A stretch of 64,000 nucleotides of DNA from Halorubrum sp. JWXQ-INN 858 (GTDB lineage Archaea > Halobacteriota > Halobacteria > Halobacteriales > Haloferacaceae): positions 310,001-374,000 of the forward strand of contig NZ_WUAX01000011.1 of the NCBI RefSeq assembly GCF_009806985.1, given 5' to 3'. The notes under the pieces were generated by a model that was not told the DNA's origin, did not search any database, and worked only from the letters and a program-made list of their open reading frames with translations. This document shows, piece by piece, positions 1 through 9,699 of the stretch. Position numbers and translations under genes: made by a program. Positions within the stretch are counted from its first letter, which is position 1, and every line of letters starts with the position of its first letter.

Positions 1-341
1 CGACGCGCGTCGTCAGGACGCGTCGGTGGTCGTGTGTCGCCGTGCGGTGGTCGCGATCAGCTGTCGTCCGTGTTAGGACGGCAGCGTCGGTCGGAGGGAG
101 CGTTGGTGTCCCCGGTGGGCCTCGCCGTGGTGTCTACCGCGGTCACGATGACAAACAGTAGCATGATCGTCGCGGGATACACGGCCCGCACTGATGCGGT
201 GGGGACGTCGATGCGTGGATATCGAAGCCTCGAGTTCAGCTTGGAGGGGTAAGGACGTAGTGTGGGACTCAACTCGCGTACCGATCCGCCCGGTGGGTCA
301 GTGGCGATGCGTTCGGACTCTCGTACCGTGCAGACCTCTCG
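1..341. other. Left-edge segment without a convincing gene
   Basis: I see no supported gene here. Short frames exist on both strands; the minus-strand one at 57-272 has one hydrophobic stretch but no recognisable family. The segment carries a 42-bp near-copy (36-77) of the sequence around the S-layer gene's stop codon. This suggests that a related gene end, or a decayed duplicate of it, reaches into the window from the left. Confidence 0.4.
36..77 (-). repeat. Copy A of a 42-bp repeat matching the S-layer gene 3' end
   Basis: Positions 36-77 match 954-995 at 41 of 42 bases in the same orientation, counted by eye. In the other copy the repeat covers the S-layer stop codon and its downstream flank. 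Here the equivalent TAA (minus strand, 75-73) has no S-layer coding sequence before it. It is either a relic of a duplicated S-layer 3' end or a conserved 3'-end RNA element. Confidence 0.75.
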
Positions 342-806
342 CTACCCGCCGCGAGCGTCATCGTCATCGTTCGCGTCCGGCGGTTCGAAGTCCGCGGCGG
401 CGAGGACGGCGCTCACGTTCTCGTGATCGACGAGGCGGACGATCTTCAGCGCCTCCCCGTCAACCAGCGCGGAGGCCGTCCGATACCGGGTTTCGACGAC
501 GTCGAGCCCGTCGCGGGTGGTGGCATGGGTCTCGATCACCTCGATGAGTCCGTCGATGATCGTCTGTTGGGCCTCCTGGTAGAGTTCCTGAGCTTCCTCC
601 TCGTCGATCTCGCCCGCTTCCAGTTGTTCTCGGAGCTCCGCCTCACGCTCGGAGAGCGGCGTCTCAACGTCGAGAGCGACCGTCGCGCGTGCCTCGCCGT
701 CCGGGGGGTCCGCCGAAACGTCGAAGGCAGTCCGGGTGCCGACATCACGTGTCTCTCGGTGTCGGTGGACATCGTCGAGTACGTCTCGTTCGAGGCGGTC
801 GGGCAT
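342..806 (-). CDS. Unrecognised small acidic protein
   Basis: I do not recognise this 154-residue protein. It is soluble, with no signal peptide or membrane segment. A strongly acidic helical middle rich in Glu, Arg and Gln (about residues 45-85) looks coiled-coil-like, and the tail is Asp-rich. The ATG at 806 is preferred to an upstream in-frame start at 860 because acidic haloarchaeal sequence begins there and the extra 18 residues are not acidic. It is transcribed towards the left edge, in the same direction as the S-layer gene behind it. The biased composition and uninterrupted frame support a real gene; the function is unknown. Confidence 0.6.
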   Translation of the reverse strand: MPDRLERDVLDDVHRHRETRDVGTRTAFDVSADPPDGEARATVALDVETPLSEREAELREQLEAGEIDEEEAQELYQEAQQTIIDGLIEVIETHATTRDGLDVVETRYRTASALVDGEALKIVRLVDHENVSAVLAAADFEPPDANDDDDARGG

Positions 807-953
807 GGAACCCTCTATTCGGTGTGGCCGTATGGGCGTTGTGGCCTGCTCGAAAAGCACGAACCGCGAGCGGTGGTCGTCGCTGGCCGGTATGAGTGTG
901 ATAAAGAAAGCCGCGAAGGGGCCGACCCGCGTGGGCCGGTGGTTGAAACCTGG

Positions 954-995
954 GTCGCCGTGCGGTGGTCGCGCTCAGCTGTCGTCCGTGTTAGG
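954..995 (-). repeat. Copy B of the 42-bp repeat, spanning the S-layer stop codon
   Basis: This copy covers the last codon's edge, the TAA stop (993-991) and about 37 bases of 3' flank of the S-layer gene. It differs from the copy at 36-77 by one substitution in 42 bases. Confidence 0.75.
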
Positions 996-3375
996 GACGG
1001 CGGCGGGTCGCGAGCAACGCGGCGGCGATGAGGGCGACGAGGGCGACGACAGCGCCGAAGCCGGGCGTGTCATCGTCCGTCGGTTCCTCAGTCTCGGGTT
1101 CCTCAGTCTCGGGTTCCTCGGTCTCCGGCTCCTCCGTCTCCGGTTCCTCGGTCTCCGGTTCCTCGGTCTCCTCAGGCGTCTCAGTCTCTTCCGGCGTCTC
1201 CGTCTCCTCTTCGACGGCGTCGACAACGTTGCCGTCAGCTTCCGGCTGCTCCGGGAAGCCGCCCGAGCGGACCGAGAGGTCGAAGGTGTCGCCGGTGTTC
1301 GTGTCGCTGAAGTCGAAGGTACCCGTGACGTCCTCGTTCTGCGTGACCTCGAGGTCGCTCTCGGTCATGATGAACGAGGGACGGGTGTCGCCCGACGAGC
1401 GGACGCGCATGTTGACTTCGCTACCGGGTGCGATGTTCGTCATGGCCGTCAGCTCGACGTCCTCAGTGGCCGTCACGTTGTACGGGTCCTCGGCGAACTC
1501 GCCGGTACGCTCTTCAACGTCGTACGTGGAGTCGATCTCCTCGAAGAGGTCGTCGAGGTCGTCGTCGTCCTCAGAGTCCCACTCGAGGAGCCACTCGTCC
1601 TCGACGCGGAAGTTCATGTTGAACTCGTAGTCTTCTTCGTCATCGAGAGCTTCCGGGTTGCTCCCGCTGGTGAACGCGGTGTTCTCGTCGTTCCAATCGT
1701 CGGTGTTGATCGCGACGAAGACGCCGTCTTCACCGGGCGTCGTGATGACCTCGACGTCGTTCGTGGTGAGGTCAACAACGCGGCGTGCGGTGTTCGGACC
1801 AGCACTGTCACGCGTCTCACGGAGACGGATGCGGGCTGCACGGTCACTGTTTTTCTCCTCGAAGAGAGACTGACCAGCCTGGCTGTCGATCAGGTCCGTG
1901 AGTTCGACGCCATCATTCGTTTCGATGTACTGGAACATCCCCTCGAGGCCCGTCGCGTCGAGCTGGTGGATGGCCCAGTCGTCCTGCGCGACGAGGTCGC
2001 GCTCGGTGATGTTGCCTGCGCCGGCACCGGCGAGCACGTCTTCGACGTCGTCGATGTCGTCAACAGTGTCGTCGGAGGCCGTCCAGACGTTGAGTTCGTT
2101 CGTTTCGCGGTCCTCGATGAGGAGCGACCCGACGTCGTCGGGGTTCTCGACGGTCTCCTCGAAGTCACCGATCTCGGCGAGAACGGACATGTCGTAGTCA
2201 CCCGTACTCAGGATGAACTCGAGGTCGTCCGTCACTTCCTCGTCGACGCTGATCCCGGCGTCTTCGTCAAGGTCATCCTCATCGACCCAGATAACGTCGC
2301 CGTGTGCCTCGACCTCACCGCTGGAACTCGTGCCAGCGGTGTAGGTGTTGAAGTACACCGTGATCTCGTCATCATCGTTGAAGTCATCGATGGTGACGTT
2401 CAGCTGGTAGCCGAAGTCGTCTTCCTCACCGATGACGAGGGTACCCTCGTCTGCGGCGTCGTTCGCTGCGATCGTCACGCTAGTGACACCACCCTGTGCG
2501 GTGCTAACGGTGGAGTCAACGAATTCGAGTTCGGCGTCCGCAACGTCGCGAACGGTGATCTCTGCGGTGTCTTCGGCGGCCGTGTCGTCAACCTCGAAGA
2601 GGAACTCGTAGTCGCCGTCGTCAATGCCGTCGAAGTCGACTTCCTCTTCACGGTCGTTGATCTGGTACAGACCGATCTTCTCGTCAGCGTCCTCCTCATC
2701 CGTCTCGTAGAGGAAGGCGTCGAACGGACCGAACAGTTCGTTCGGAGTGTCACCAACGGCGGTGCGGTTGTCGTCGGTGGAAGCGTCGTCGTAGTCCTCG
2801 TCAGGAGCGAAGATGCCGAACAGCTCCTCGTCGTCGAGGTCGCCGTCAGCGCTGACGTTCAGCGTGTACGTACCACGGTTCGAGTCGATCTCGAGGTCAG
2901 TGGTGGAGTCGCCACCAGCGTCAGCGACCTCGTCATCGTCGAAGTCAGCGTCGAGGTCCTGAATACGGATCTCGAAGGTGTCGCCCTGCATCGGCGTCCG
3001 GTTGAGGACGATGTTAGAGGAGTCTCCACCGGAAATGAAGTAATCACCGGCATCGAGGTCCTCGGTATCGATGGTAACCTCACCATCGGTACCCGCAGAG
3101 ACGTCCTCAATGAACGCACTGCTGGACACCTGACCATCGTCAGTTCCAGTTACACGGCGAAGCTGGAACTGCTGACCGTCAGTGGAACCGAGGTCTTCAG
3201 TCGTTACGTCCTCTCCCTGCCAGGGGTTGGACGGGTCATACGTAAAGTCGCCATGGTCGTTACCCGCGGCCGCAGCCGGCATCGCCGCGAAGCCGATTGC
3301 AACCATGGAAAGGACCATGATAGCACTGAAGAAGACCGCGTTGGCCTTCTTGCGTGTGTTATTGTCGTTTGTCAT
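991..3375 (-). CDS. csg: S-layer (major cell surface) glycoprotein with PGF-CTERM anchor
   Basis: This 794-residue precursor should form the outer cell wall lattice. Residues 1-37 are a signal peptide (basic start, hydrophobic core, AMPAAAA-type cleavage region). The body is very acidic, as in halophilic surface proteins. Six N-glycosylation sequons are visible, at N125, N173, N203, N326, N455 and N633, as substrates for AglB-type transfer. Residues about 722-765 are a Glu/Thr/Pro spacer coded by 15-bp tandem units, the usual O-glycosylated stalk. PGF at 771-773, a hydrophobic segment and a TRRRP end form the PGF-CTERM signal processed by archaeosortase. The length is close to that of the Haloferax S-layer protein. 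The gene is divergent from the aglB-like gene. Confidence 0.95.
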   Translation of the reverse strand: MTNDNNTRKKANAVFFSAIMVLSMVAIGFAAMPAAAAGNDHGDFTYDPSNPWQGEDVTTEDLGSTDGQQFQLRRVTGTDDGQVSSSAFIEDVSAGTDGEVTIDTEDLDAGDYFISGGDSSNIVLNRTPMQGDTFEIRIQDLDADFDDDEVADAGGDSTTDLEIDSNRGTYTLNVSADGDLDDEELFGIFAPDEDYDDASTDDNRTAVGDTPNELFGPFDAFLYETDEEDADEKIGLYQINDREEEVDFDGIDDGDYEFLFEVDDTAAEDTAEITVRDVADAELEFVDSTVSTAQGGVTSVTIAANDAADEGTLVIGEEDDFGYQLNVTIDDFNDDDEITVYFNTYTAGTSSSGEVEAHGDVIWVDEDDLDEDAGISVDEEVTDDLEFILSTGDYDMSVLAEIGDFEETVENPDDVGSLLIEDRETNELNVWTASDDTVDDIDDVEDVLAGAGAGNITERDLVAQDDWAIHQLDATGLEGMFQYIETNDGVELTDLIDSQAGQSLFEEKNSDRAARIRLRETRDSAGPNTARRVVDLTTNDVEVITTPGEDGVFVAINTDDWNDENTAFTSGSNPEALDDEEDYEFNMNFRVEDEWLLEWDSEDDDDLDDLFEEIDSTYDVEERTGEFAEDPYNVTATEDVELTAMTNIAPGSEVNMRVRSSGDTRPSFIMTESDLEVTQNEDVTGTFDFSDTNTGDTFDLSVRSGGFPEQPEADGNVVDAVEEETETPEETETPEETEEPETEEPETEEPETEEPETEEPETEEPTDDDTPGFGAVVALVALIAAALLATRRRP
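1082..1171 (-). repeat. 15-bp tandem repeat in the S-layer stalk
   Basis: Six consecutive 15-bp units code for a five-residue Glu-Glu-Pro-Glu-Thr type repeat on the minus strand. They form the spacer before the PGF-CTERM segment. Units differ at only a few bases. Confidence 0.9.
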
Positions 3376-3537
3376 TGTTTAGTTGCGGTCTGCACGCGAC
3401 AGCAGCTTTCTCCTGACCTCGGAGAGGTGCCCGGTCTTCGTCGACGCCTACGTTTCTTCGGGGTGCGGCCGGACTCGGTCGCAGATACTCATGTACTGCC
3501 ACTTGGGTAGGGGTACACCCGAAACCTTTGTCGCTCG

Positions 3538-3546
3538 TTATAAATA
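3538..3546 (-). promoter_or_regulatory. TATA box of the S-layer gene
   Basis: Minus-strand TATTTATAA is a near-consensus archaeal TATA box in a GC-rich background. A start site about 25 bp downstream would be near 3513, leaving a long untranslated leader before the ATG at 3375. Confidence 0.6.
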
Positions 3547-3830
3547 CTTTGTGTTGATTGGGGTGGCGTGTGAAAGCGTCACACTCCCGCAAACGGGCGT
3601 CTGACGCCGTCTCCCGGGATCCGGCATATATGCTTTGTGGCGAGCGGGACGGGGGGTTGTCGTCGTCGGTCGCGGAGGGCCGTCGTGGGTCGGCGAGAGA
3701 TCGACGTGGTGCCGTCGACGGGTCCGCGATCGACCGGCACGCGGTGGGCGTGTCAGTGGGCGTGTGGTCGACGCGCGGTGGACGTGTGGTGGTCGGTGTA
3801 GTCGACCCGCGGGCGCGCGGCAACGCAGGG

Positions 3831-3838
3831 CTTTACTC
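3831..3838 (+). promoter_or_regulatory. TATA-like element before the aglB-like gene
   Basis: CTTTACTC lies 26-33 bp before the ATG at 3864. That is the spacing expected for a leaderless haloarchaeal transcript, and it supports the chosen start. Confidence 0.4.
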
Positions 3839-3863
3839 GGTCGCCCGCGCAGGTGTCGAGTAT

Positions 3864-6341
<2,478 letters not shown>

Positions 6342-6383
6342 GTGGAGACCAGGAGGTCGATTCCGTCGGCTCGTTCACAGTTC

Positions 6384-6391
6384 TTTTATAC
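6384..6391 (+). promoter_or_regulatory. TATA box of the sugar transferase gene
   Basis: TTTTATAC lies 23-30 bp before the ATG at 6414, fitting a leaderless transcript. It shows that the sugar transferase has its own promoter although it follows the aglB-like gene closely. Confidence 0.65.
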
Positions 6392-6413
6392 ACTCAATGA
6401 TACGAATCGGGTA

Positions 6414-7814
6414 ATGCTCTCCGGGTGGCGATACCGTCTCCTCAGCGTGTTCGGCGTGGCCGCGCTCGCAGCGGCCGCCACGCTCATCGCGAACCACCCG
6501 GTTCCACAGTCGTTGTTCACGACGTACGTCCCGCTGTTCGACCGGCTCGACCCGATCGTGCTGTCGGGCGACCGGCTCTTCCTCGTCGTGGGGTTGAGCC
6601 TGCTCGCGATCGTCGGCAGCCTCATCCCGCTGTACAAGCCCCGACCGCGGCGCATGCTCGACGTGGTCCTGCTGGCACAGAAGCGCGTGCTCGTCGCCGG
6701 GCTCGCGATCGCGACGCTCGGCTTTTTCAAGTGGTCGCTGCGGGTGCCACGCGCGACGCTCACGATCACGATCGGGCTGCTCCTCCTGCTCGTGCCCGCG
6801 TGGTTCGTCGGGATCCGCCGGCAGCCCCGGACCGAGCCCAGCCGCGCGATCATCGTCGGCGACGACGCCGAGCAGATCCGCCGGCTCGCCGCGGAAACGT
6901 CGTTCTCGTTCCTCGGGTACCTCGCCCCCTCCGCCGTGTTCGCGAGGACGGAGCGCGAGCGGATCGCCGCGGTCGCCGACGGCGGGGCCCCGGAGATCGA
7001 TCGGCTCGGCGGGCTCTCCCGGATCGAGGACCTGCTCGTCGGCCACGACGTCGACACGGTGGTGCTCGCGTTCTCGGAGCCGGACCGCGCCGAGTTCTTC
7101 GGCACGCTCGACGCCTGCTATGAACACGGCGTCGCGGCAAAGGTCCACCGCGCGTTCGCCGACAGCGTGTTGACCGCCGGGAGCGGGGAGGGCCCTCTCG
7201 TCGACGTCGAGGTTGAACCGTGGGACGTCCAGGACTACTTCTTCAAGCGCGTGTTCGACGTCGCCTTCGCGATCGTCGGTCTCGTCGTCTTCGCGCCGGT
7301 CATGGTCGCGATCGCGGTCGCGATCACGCTCGACGATCGGGGTCCCGTCCTGTATCAACAGGAGCGGACCGCCGGGCTCGGCGAGACGATCACGGTGGCG
7401 AAGTTCCGGTCGATGACCCCGAAAGGGGCGTCGGCGACGCCCTCGGCGGACGCGGACAACGACCGGATCACCCGCGTCGGGCGCGTCCTCCGGAGGACCC
7501 ACCTCGACGAGCTCCCGCAGCTGTGGACGATCCTCAAAGGCGACATGAGCGTGGTCGGTCCGCGAGCGGCCTGGACCGAAGAGGAGACCCTCCTGGAGCG
7601 CGAGACGGATTCGTGGCGGAAACGCTGGTTCGTGAAGCCGGGGCTCACCGGGCTCGCCCAGGTCAACGACGTGAAGAGCACGGAGCCGCGAAAGAAGCTC
7701 CGCTACGACCTCGAGTACATCCGCCGGCAGTCGTTCTGGTACGATCTGAAGATCGTCATCCGGCAGATATGGGCGGTCGTAAGCGATCTGCGGACGGTTC
7801 TCGACACGCCGTAG
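6414..7814 (+). CDS. Polyprenyl-phosphate sugar-1-phosphate transferase (WbaP/WcaJ type)
   Basis: This protein of about 466 residues should start a lipid-linked glycan by moving a sugar-1-phosphate from a sugar nucleotide to a polyprenyl phosphate. There are four to five N-terminal membrane segments (to about residue 130), then a CoA-binding-like fold starting at AIIVGDD. A further membrane helix (FAIVGLVVF) leads into the catalytic sugar transferase domain (PF02397 type), with KFRSM, THLDELPQLW, KGDMSVVGPR and KPGLTGLAQV signatures. Both key blocks are intact. An upstream in-frame start at 6342 is unlikely because the TATA box lies inside that extension. The family is bacterial-type but common in haloarchaeal surface loci. 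Confidence 0.93.
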   Translation: MLSGWRYRLLSVFGVAALAAAATLIANHPVPQSLFTTYVPLFDRLDPIVLSGDRLFLVVGLSLLAIVGSLIPLYKPRPRRMLDVVLLAQKRVLVAGLAIATLGFFKWSLRVPRATLTITIGLLLLLVPAWFVGIRRQPRTEPSRAIIVGDDAEQIRRLAAETSFSFLGYLAPSAVFARTERERIAAVADGGAPEIDRLGGLSRIEDLLVGHDVDTVVLAFSEPDRAEFFGTLDACYEHGVAAKVHRAFADSVLTAGSGEGPLVDVEVEPWDVQDYFFKRVFDVAFAIVGLVVFAPVMVAIAVAITLDDRGPVLYQQERTAGLGETITVAKFRSMTPKGASATPSADADNDRITRVGRVLRRTHLDELPQLWTILKGDMSVVGPRAAWTEEETLLERETDSWRKRWFVKPGLTGLAQVNDVKSTEPRKKLRYDLEYIRRQSFWYDLKIVIRQIWAVVSDLRTVLDTP

Positions 7815-7880
7815 GGAGCCGCCGCCGGCGTCGCTCCGGCCGGCTCCGTCTCGTTGGATTGGGTCCGTGAGAGAAACGGA

Positions 7881-7901
7881 GAGAGTACGTTTCGTCGGCT
7901 C
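7881..7901 (+). repeat. 22-bp repeat, copy 1 (diverged)
   Basis: The first 16 bases match the other copies exactly (GAGAGTACGTTTCGTC); the end differs. It lies on the opposite side of the toxin-antitoxin operon from copies 2-6. Confidence 0.75.
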
Positions 7902-7920
7902 TGATGAATCACTAGAGCCG
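7896..7920. terminator. Inverted repeat, possible hairpin
   Basis: CGGCTCT and AGAGCCG form a perfect 7-bp stem around an 11-base loop, about 80 bp after the sugar transferase stop. There is no T-run, so a terminator role is only possible. It overlaps the end of 22-bp repeat copy 1. Confidence 0.3.
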
Positions 7921-8146
7921 GAGACAGGGGTGCGAAACGACGCCGTAGTCGGTGAATCTCCCGTCCCTTTCGGGGGCAGCGGCTTCGCCTCGGTCACCAA
8001 CAGCGTTGTTAACTACAGACACCGCTTTGCTCGTGAAGCGGAACTTCTTCGACGTCACGCATTGCCGATTTCCCGCTTTCTGCCTTTGATTTGACGACCT
8101 AGCCTGCCGCCTTACAGCGATTCACCAGAGCCGGATATCGTGCGGT

Positions 8147-8488
8147 TCATCGGGAAACGTAGCCGATCGATCGTGTCGCCACGTCCTCGAGGCGGTCATC
8201 GACGAGGGAGGTCATGTAAAACGCTACCTCTGCAGCGCTGTTGAGGGTCGCGAACGACCACGCGAGGACGTGACTCCGTTTCCCGAGCGGATCGCCCGCG
8301 TAGTCGTCGTCTCGGAGCACGAGCGACTCCTCGTGATAGGTCTTCGTCGAGATCGGGACCGTAATGAGTTGCAGCCCGTGGCTGGAAAACCTGGGCGTCC
8401 CCAATACGAGCATCGGACGGCCTTTGTCAGAGAGCGGGTCAGTTCCCCACACGACATCGCCGCGCTCGAGTGCGTCGAACTCGGTCAC
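8147..8488 (-). CDS. PemK/MazF-like toxin
   Basis: This 113-residue protein has the start of the PemK/MazF endoribonuclease fold: ALERGDVVWGTDP, then a Gly-Arg-Pro turn and strands leading to VPISTKTYHEES, where IST is a family hallmark. Members usually cut mRNA. Its ATG overlaps the stop of the upstream winged-helix gene by 4 bp (ATGA), the usual antitoxin-then-toxin arrangement. The pair sits in DNA carrying many short repeats. The activity is inferred from family resemblance; the catalytic residues were not verified by alignment. Confidence 0.75.
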   Translation of the reverse strand: MTEFDALERGDVVWGTDPLSDKGRPMLVLGTPRFSSHGLQLITVPISTKTYHEESLVLRDDDYAGDPLGKRSHVLAWSFATLNSAAEVAFYMTSLVDDRLEDVATRSIGYVSR

Positions 8489-8844
8489 TGCACGCGCTCC
8501 GTCTCGTCGGTTCGGAGCTCCTCGAGACGCTCCTCGCCGTACCGTTCGTTCGCGGTTTCGTGGTATCGGTGCAGCCGATAGGCGGCCCGGAGCCGTTCCT
8601 CGTCGTCAGCGATCGCCCAGTACGGGCGCTTGTGTCGCACGAGGCCCCGCTGTTTCAGTCGTGAGAGGATCGCACTGACGGCGTCCGGATCGAGCCCGAG
8701 CCGGTCGGCGATCGTCGCCGCCTTCCACGCACGGTCGTCGTTCTCGTCGAGAAACAGGACGATCCGCTCGGTGTCGTTCCGTTCCTCGAACCCGTCGTCG
8801 TCGGCGTTCTCGAACTCGTCGATATCGATGGTCCCGCTCGACAT
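8485..8844 (-). CDS. Winged-helix regulator, probable antitoxin
   Basis: This protein of about 119 residues has an acidic N-terminal tail of about 25 residues. A MarR-like winged helix follows (FLDENDDRAWKAATIADRLG, then a recognition helix with SAILSRLKQRG and a wing at LVRHKRPYWAI), and then a basic/acidic helical C-terminus. It probably binds its own promoter and neutralises the overlapping toxin. The ATG at 8844 is preferred to one at 8871 because a TATA-like element at 8871-8880 lies about 27 bp before it. A winged-helix partner is less usual than AbrB or RHH antitoxins. Confidence 0.7.
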   Translation of the reverse strand: MSSGTIDIDEFENADDDGFEERNDTERIVLFLDENDDRAWKAATIADRLGLDPDAVSAILSRLKQRGLVRHKRPYWAIADDEERLRAAYRLHRYHETANERYGEERLEELRTDETERVQ

Positions 8845-8870
8845 ACCGTCGTGTTGGGACCGTTGGACCA

Positions 8871-8880
8871 TAGCTATTTT
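8871..8880 (-). promoter_or_regulatory. TATA-like element of the toxin-antitoxin operon
   Basis: AAAATAGCTA on the minus strand lies 27-36 bp before the antitoxin ATG at 8844. It overlaps the alternative upstream ATG, which argues against that start. Confidence 0.5.
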
Positions 8881-8900
8881 GGACGTTTGTTATCGAGGGA

Positions 8901-8922
8901 GAGAGTACGTTTCGTCTGTCTC
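8901..8922 (+). repeat. 22-bp repeat, copy 2
   Basis: Exact 22-bp unit GAGAGTACGTTTCGTCTGTCTC, forward orientation, just upstream of the antitoxin promoter. Confidence 0.9.
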
Positions 8923-8995
8923 AGAGTGCGGGTCCCGATAATTCATCGAGGAGCGAGGAAAAGGAGAGAAAGGAGAGGAAGGAAGGAAGGAGAGG

Positions 8996-9017
8996 GAGAG
9001 TACGTTTCGTCTGTCTC
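8996..9017 (+). repeat. 22-bp repeat, copy 3
   Basis: Exact 22-bp unit in forward orientation, 95 bp after copy 2. With copy 4 it forms a 22-bp inverted repeat around a spacer of about 121 bp. Confidence 0.9.
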
Positions 9018-9138
9018 GGTTGGTGGGTTCGGAGGCTGACCCGCCTGCGACAGGGTCGTCGATCCGGACGACGGCGGCGGGGAGGTTACTTCGGGCCCCT
9101 AAAAGGGTCGCCGGCGAGACTCTCCCTCAGGGAGACCT

Positions 9139-9160
9139 GAGACAGACGAAACGTACTCTC
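9139..9160 (-). repeat. 22-bp repeat, copy 4 (inverted)
   Basis: Exact reverse complement of the 22-bp unit. It is the first of three inverted copies spaced 44-46 bp apart. Confidence 0.9.
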
Positions 9161-9182
9161 CCTCTGTGGCCCGCCAAGGAGC

Positions 9183-9204
9183 GAGACAGACGAAACGTAC
9201 TCTC
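9183..9204 (-). repeat. 22-bp repeat, copy 5 (inverted)
   Basis: Exact reverse complement of the unit, 44 bp after copy 4. The short spacers after copies 4 and 5 resemble each other (both contain a TGTGG-CCG type core), so the real unit is probably a tandem repeat of about 45 bp. Confidence 0.9.
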
Positions 9205-9228
9205 TCCGTGTGGTCCGTCCCGGGTGCC

Positions 9229-9249
9229 GGACAGACGAAACGTACTCTC
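9229..9249 (-). repeat. 22-bp repeat, copy 6 (inverted, edge-diverged)
   Basis: Matches the inverted unit over about 20 bases from 9230; the outer bases differ. It is the last recognisable copy before the AT-rich island. Confidence 0.85.
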
Positions 9250-9699
9250 GACACCACCGTTGGGGCCCCCCGGTCACGTCGGTCGTGGCGTGCGTCATCG
9301 TCGACGACGAGAACACTCGACACGGTGGGGTGTGGGTGTCGATCGACCCGGCCGGCGGCCGACATGCCCCCCGTTGACCCCCTCTCGTCGACGCCGATCG
9401 ATTCGTCACGGTCGACGCCTCCGGTCGTCCGTCGCGTCGACGGTCCGCCTTCATCACTGCATCCCGCCCAACCACACCTCGCTCCGCCACCTCACCACAC
9501 CCCGCCAGACTCCACCCGTTTCCGCCGCTTCACTTGCAGCGGTGGCGTGTGGAGGTCGCTTGTGATTTCATCTGATCTCAGCCACGCGCCGGTAATTCAC
9601 ACTTCAAGGGGGAATGCGGTCGATATGGTGCATATTAAGTGAATATTCGATTCGAGGTAATGAATAATAAAACAAGTAAAGCAAATACGAGAGTTGGAT

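Larger units (their letters stand above)
3376..3863. other. Divergent intergenic region between S-layer and aglB-like genes
   Basis: There is no supported gene in these 488 bases. On the minus strand a TATA box (3538-3546) would give the S-layer mRNA a leader of roughly 140 nt, reminiscent of the long leaders known for haloarchaeal S-layer transcripts. On the plus strand a TATA-like element lies just before the aglB-like ATG. Another A/T-rich element near 3626-3633 could drive a longer plus-strand transcript. Confidence 0.5.
7815..8146. other. Intergenic segment with a hairpin and repeat copy 1
   Basis: No gene is supported. The segment holds the first, slightly diverged copy of the 22-bp repeat (7881-7901) and an inverted repeat at 7896-7920. 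Two imperfect 18-bp direct repeats (about 7905-7922 and 8119-8136, about 15 of 18 bases alike) sit on either side of the gap. The DNA looks like an accumulation of small repeats between the sugar transferase and the toxin-antitoxin pair. Confidence 0.4.
8872..9699. other. Repeat-rich gene-free region at the left border of the AT-rich island
   Basis: No gene is supported. The frames here are compositionally odd, and their recurring peptides come only from the DNA repeats. Five copies of a 22-bp sequence lie in it, two forward and then three reversed, with a purine-rich GGAAGG stretch at about 8950-8998. After about 9580 the composition changes from GC-rich to AT-rich, marking the start of the glycan island. 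Confidence 0.6.

Noticed and set aside
57..272. A 71-codon minus-strand frame with one hydrophobic stretch
   Set aside because: No family, no start signal, and it overlaps the repeat. It may be a relic but is not supportable as a gene.
736..3510. A 924-codon open frame on the plus strand opposite the S-layer gene
   Set aside because: It is antisense to a well-supported S-layer gene and has no domain. Long antisense frames are expected in GC-rich haloarchaeal DNA rich in Asp, Glu and Val codons.
9139..9249. Regularly spaced 22-bp repeats as a CRISPR array
   Set aside because: Only three copies in line, the repeat is too short, the spacers resemble each other, and no cas gene is present.
9020..9642. 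Two overlapping plus-strand frames across the repeat region
   Set aside because: The recurring Gln-Thr-Lys-Arg-Thr-Leu peptides come from the DNA repeat itself; the remainder is Pro/Arg/Ser low complexity.
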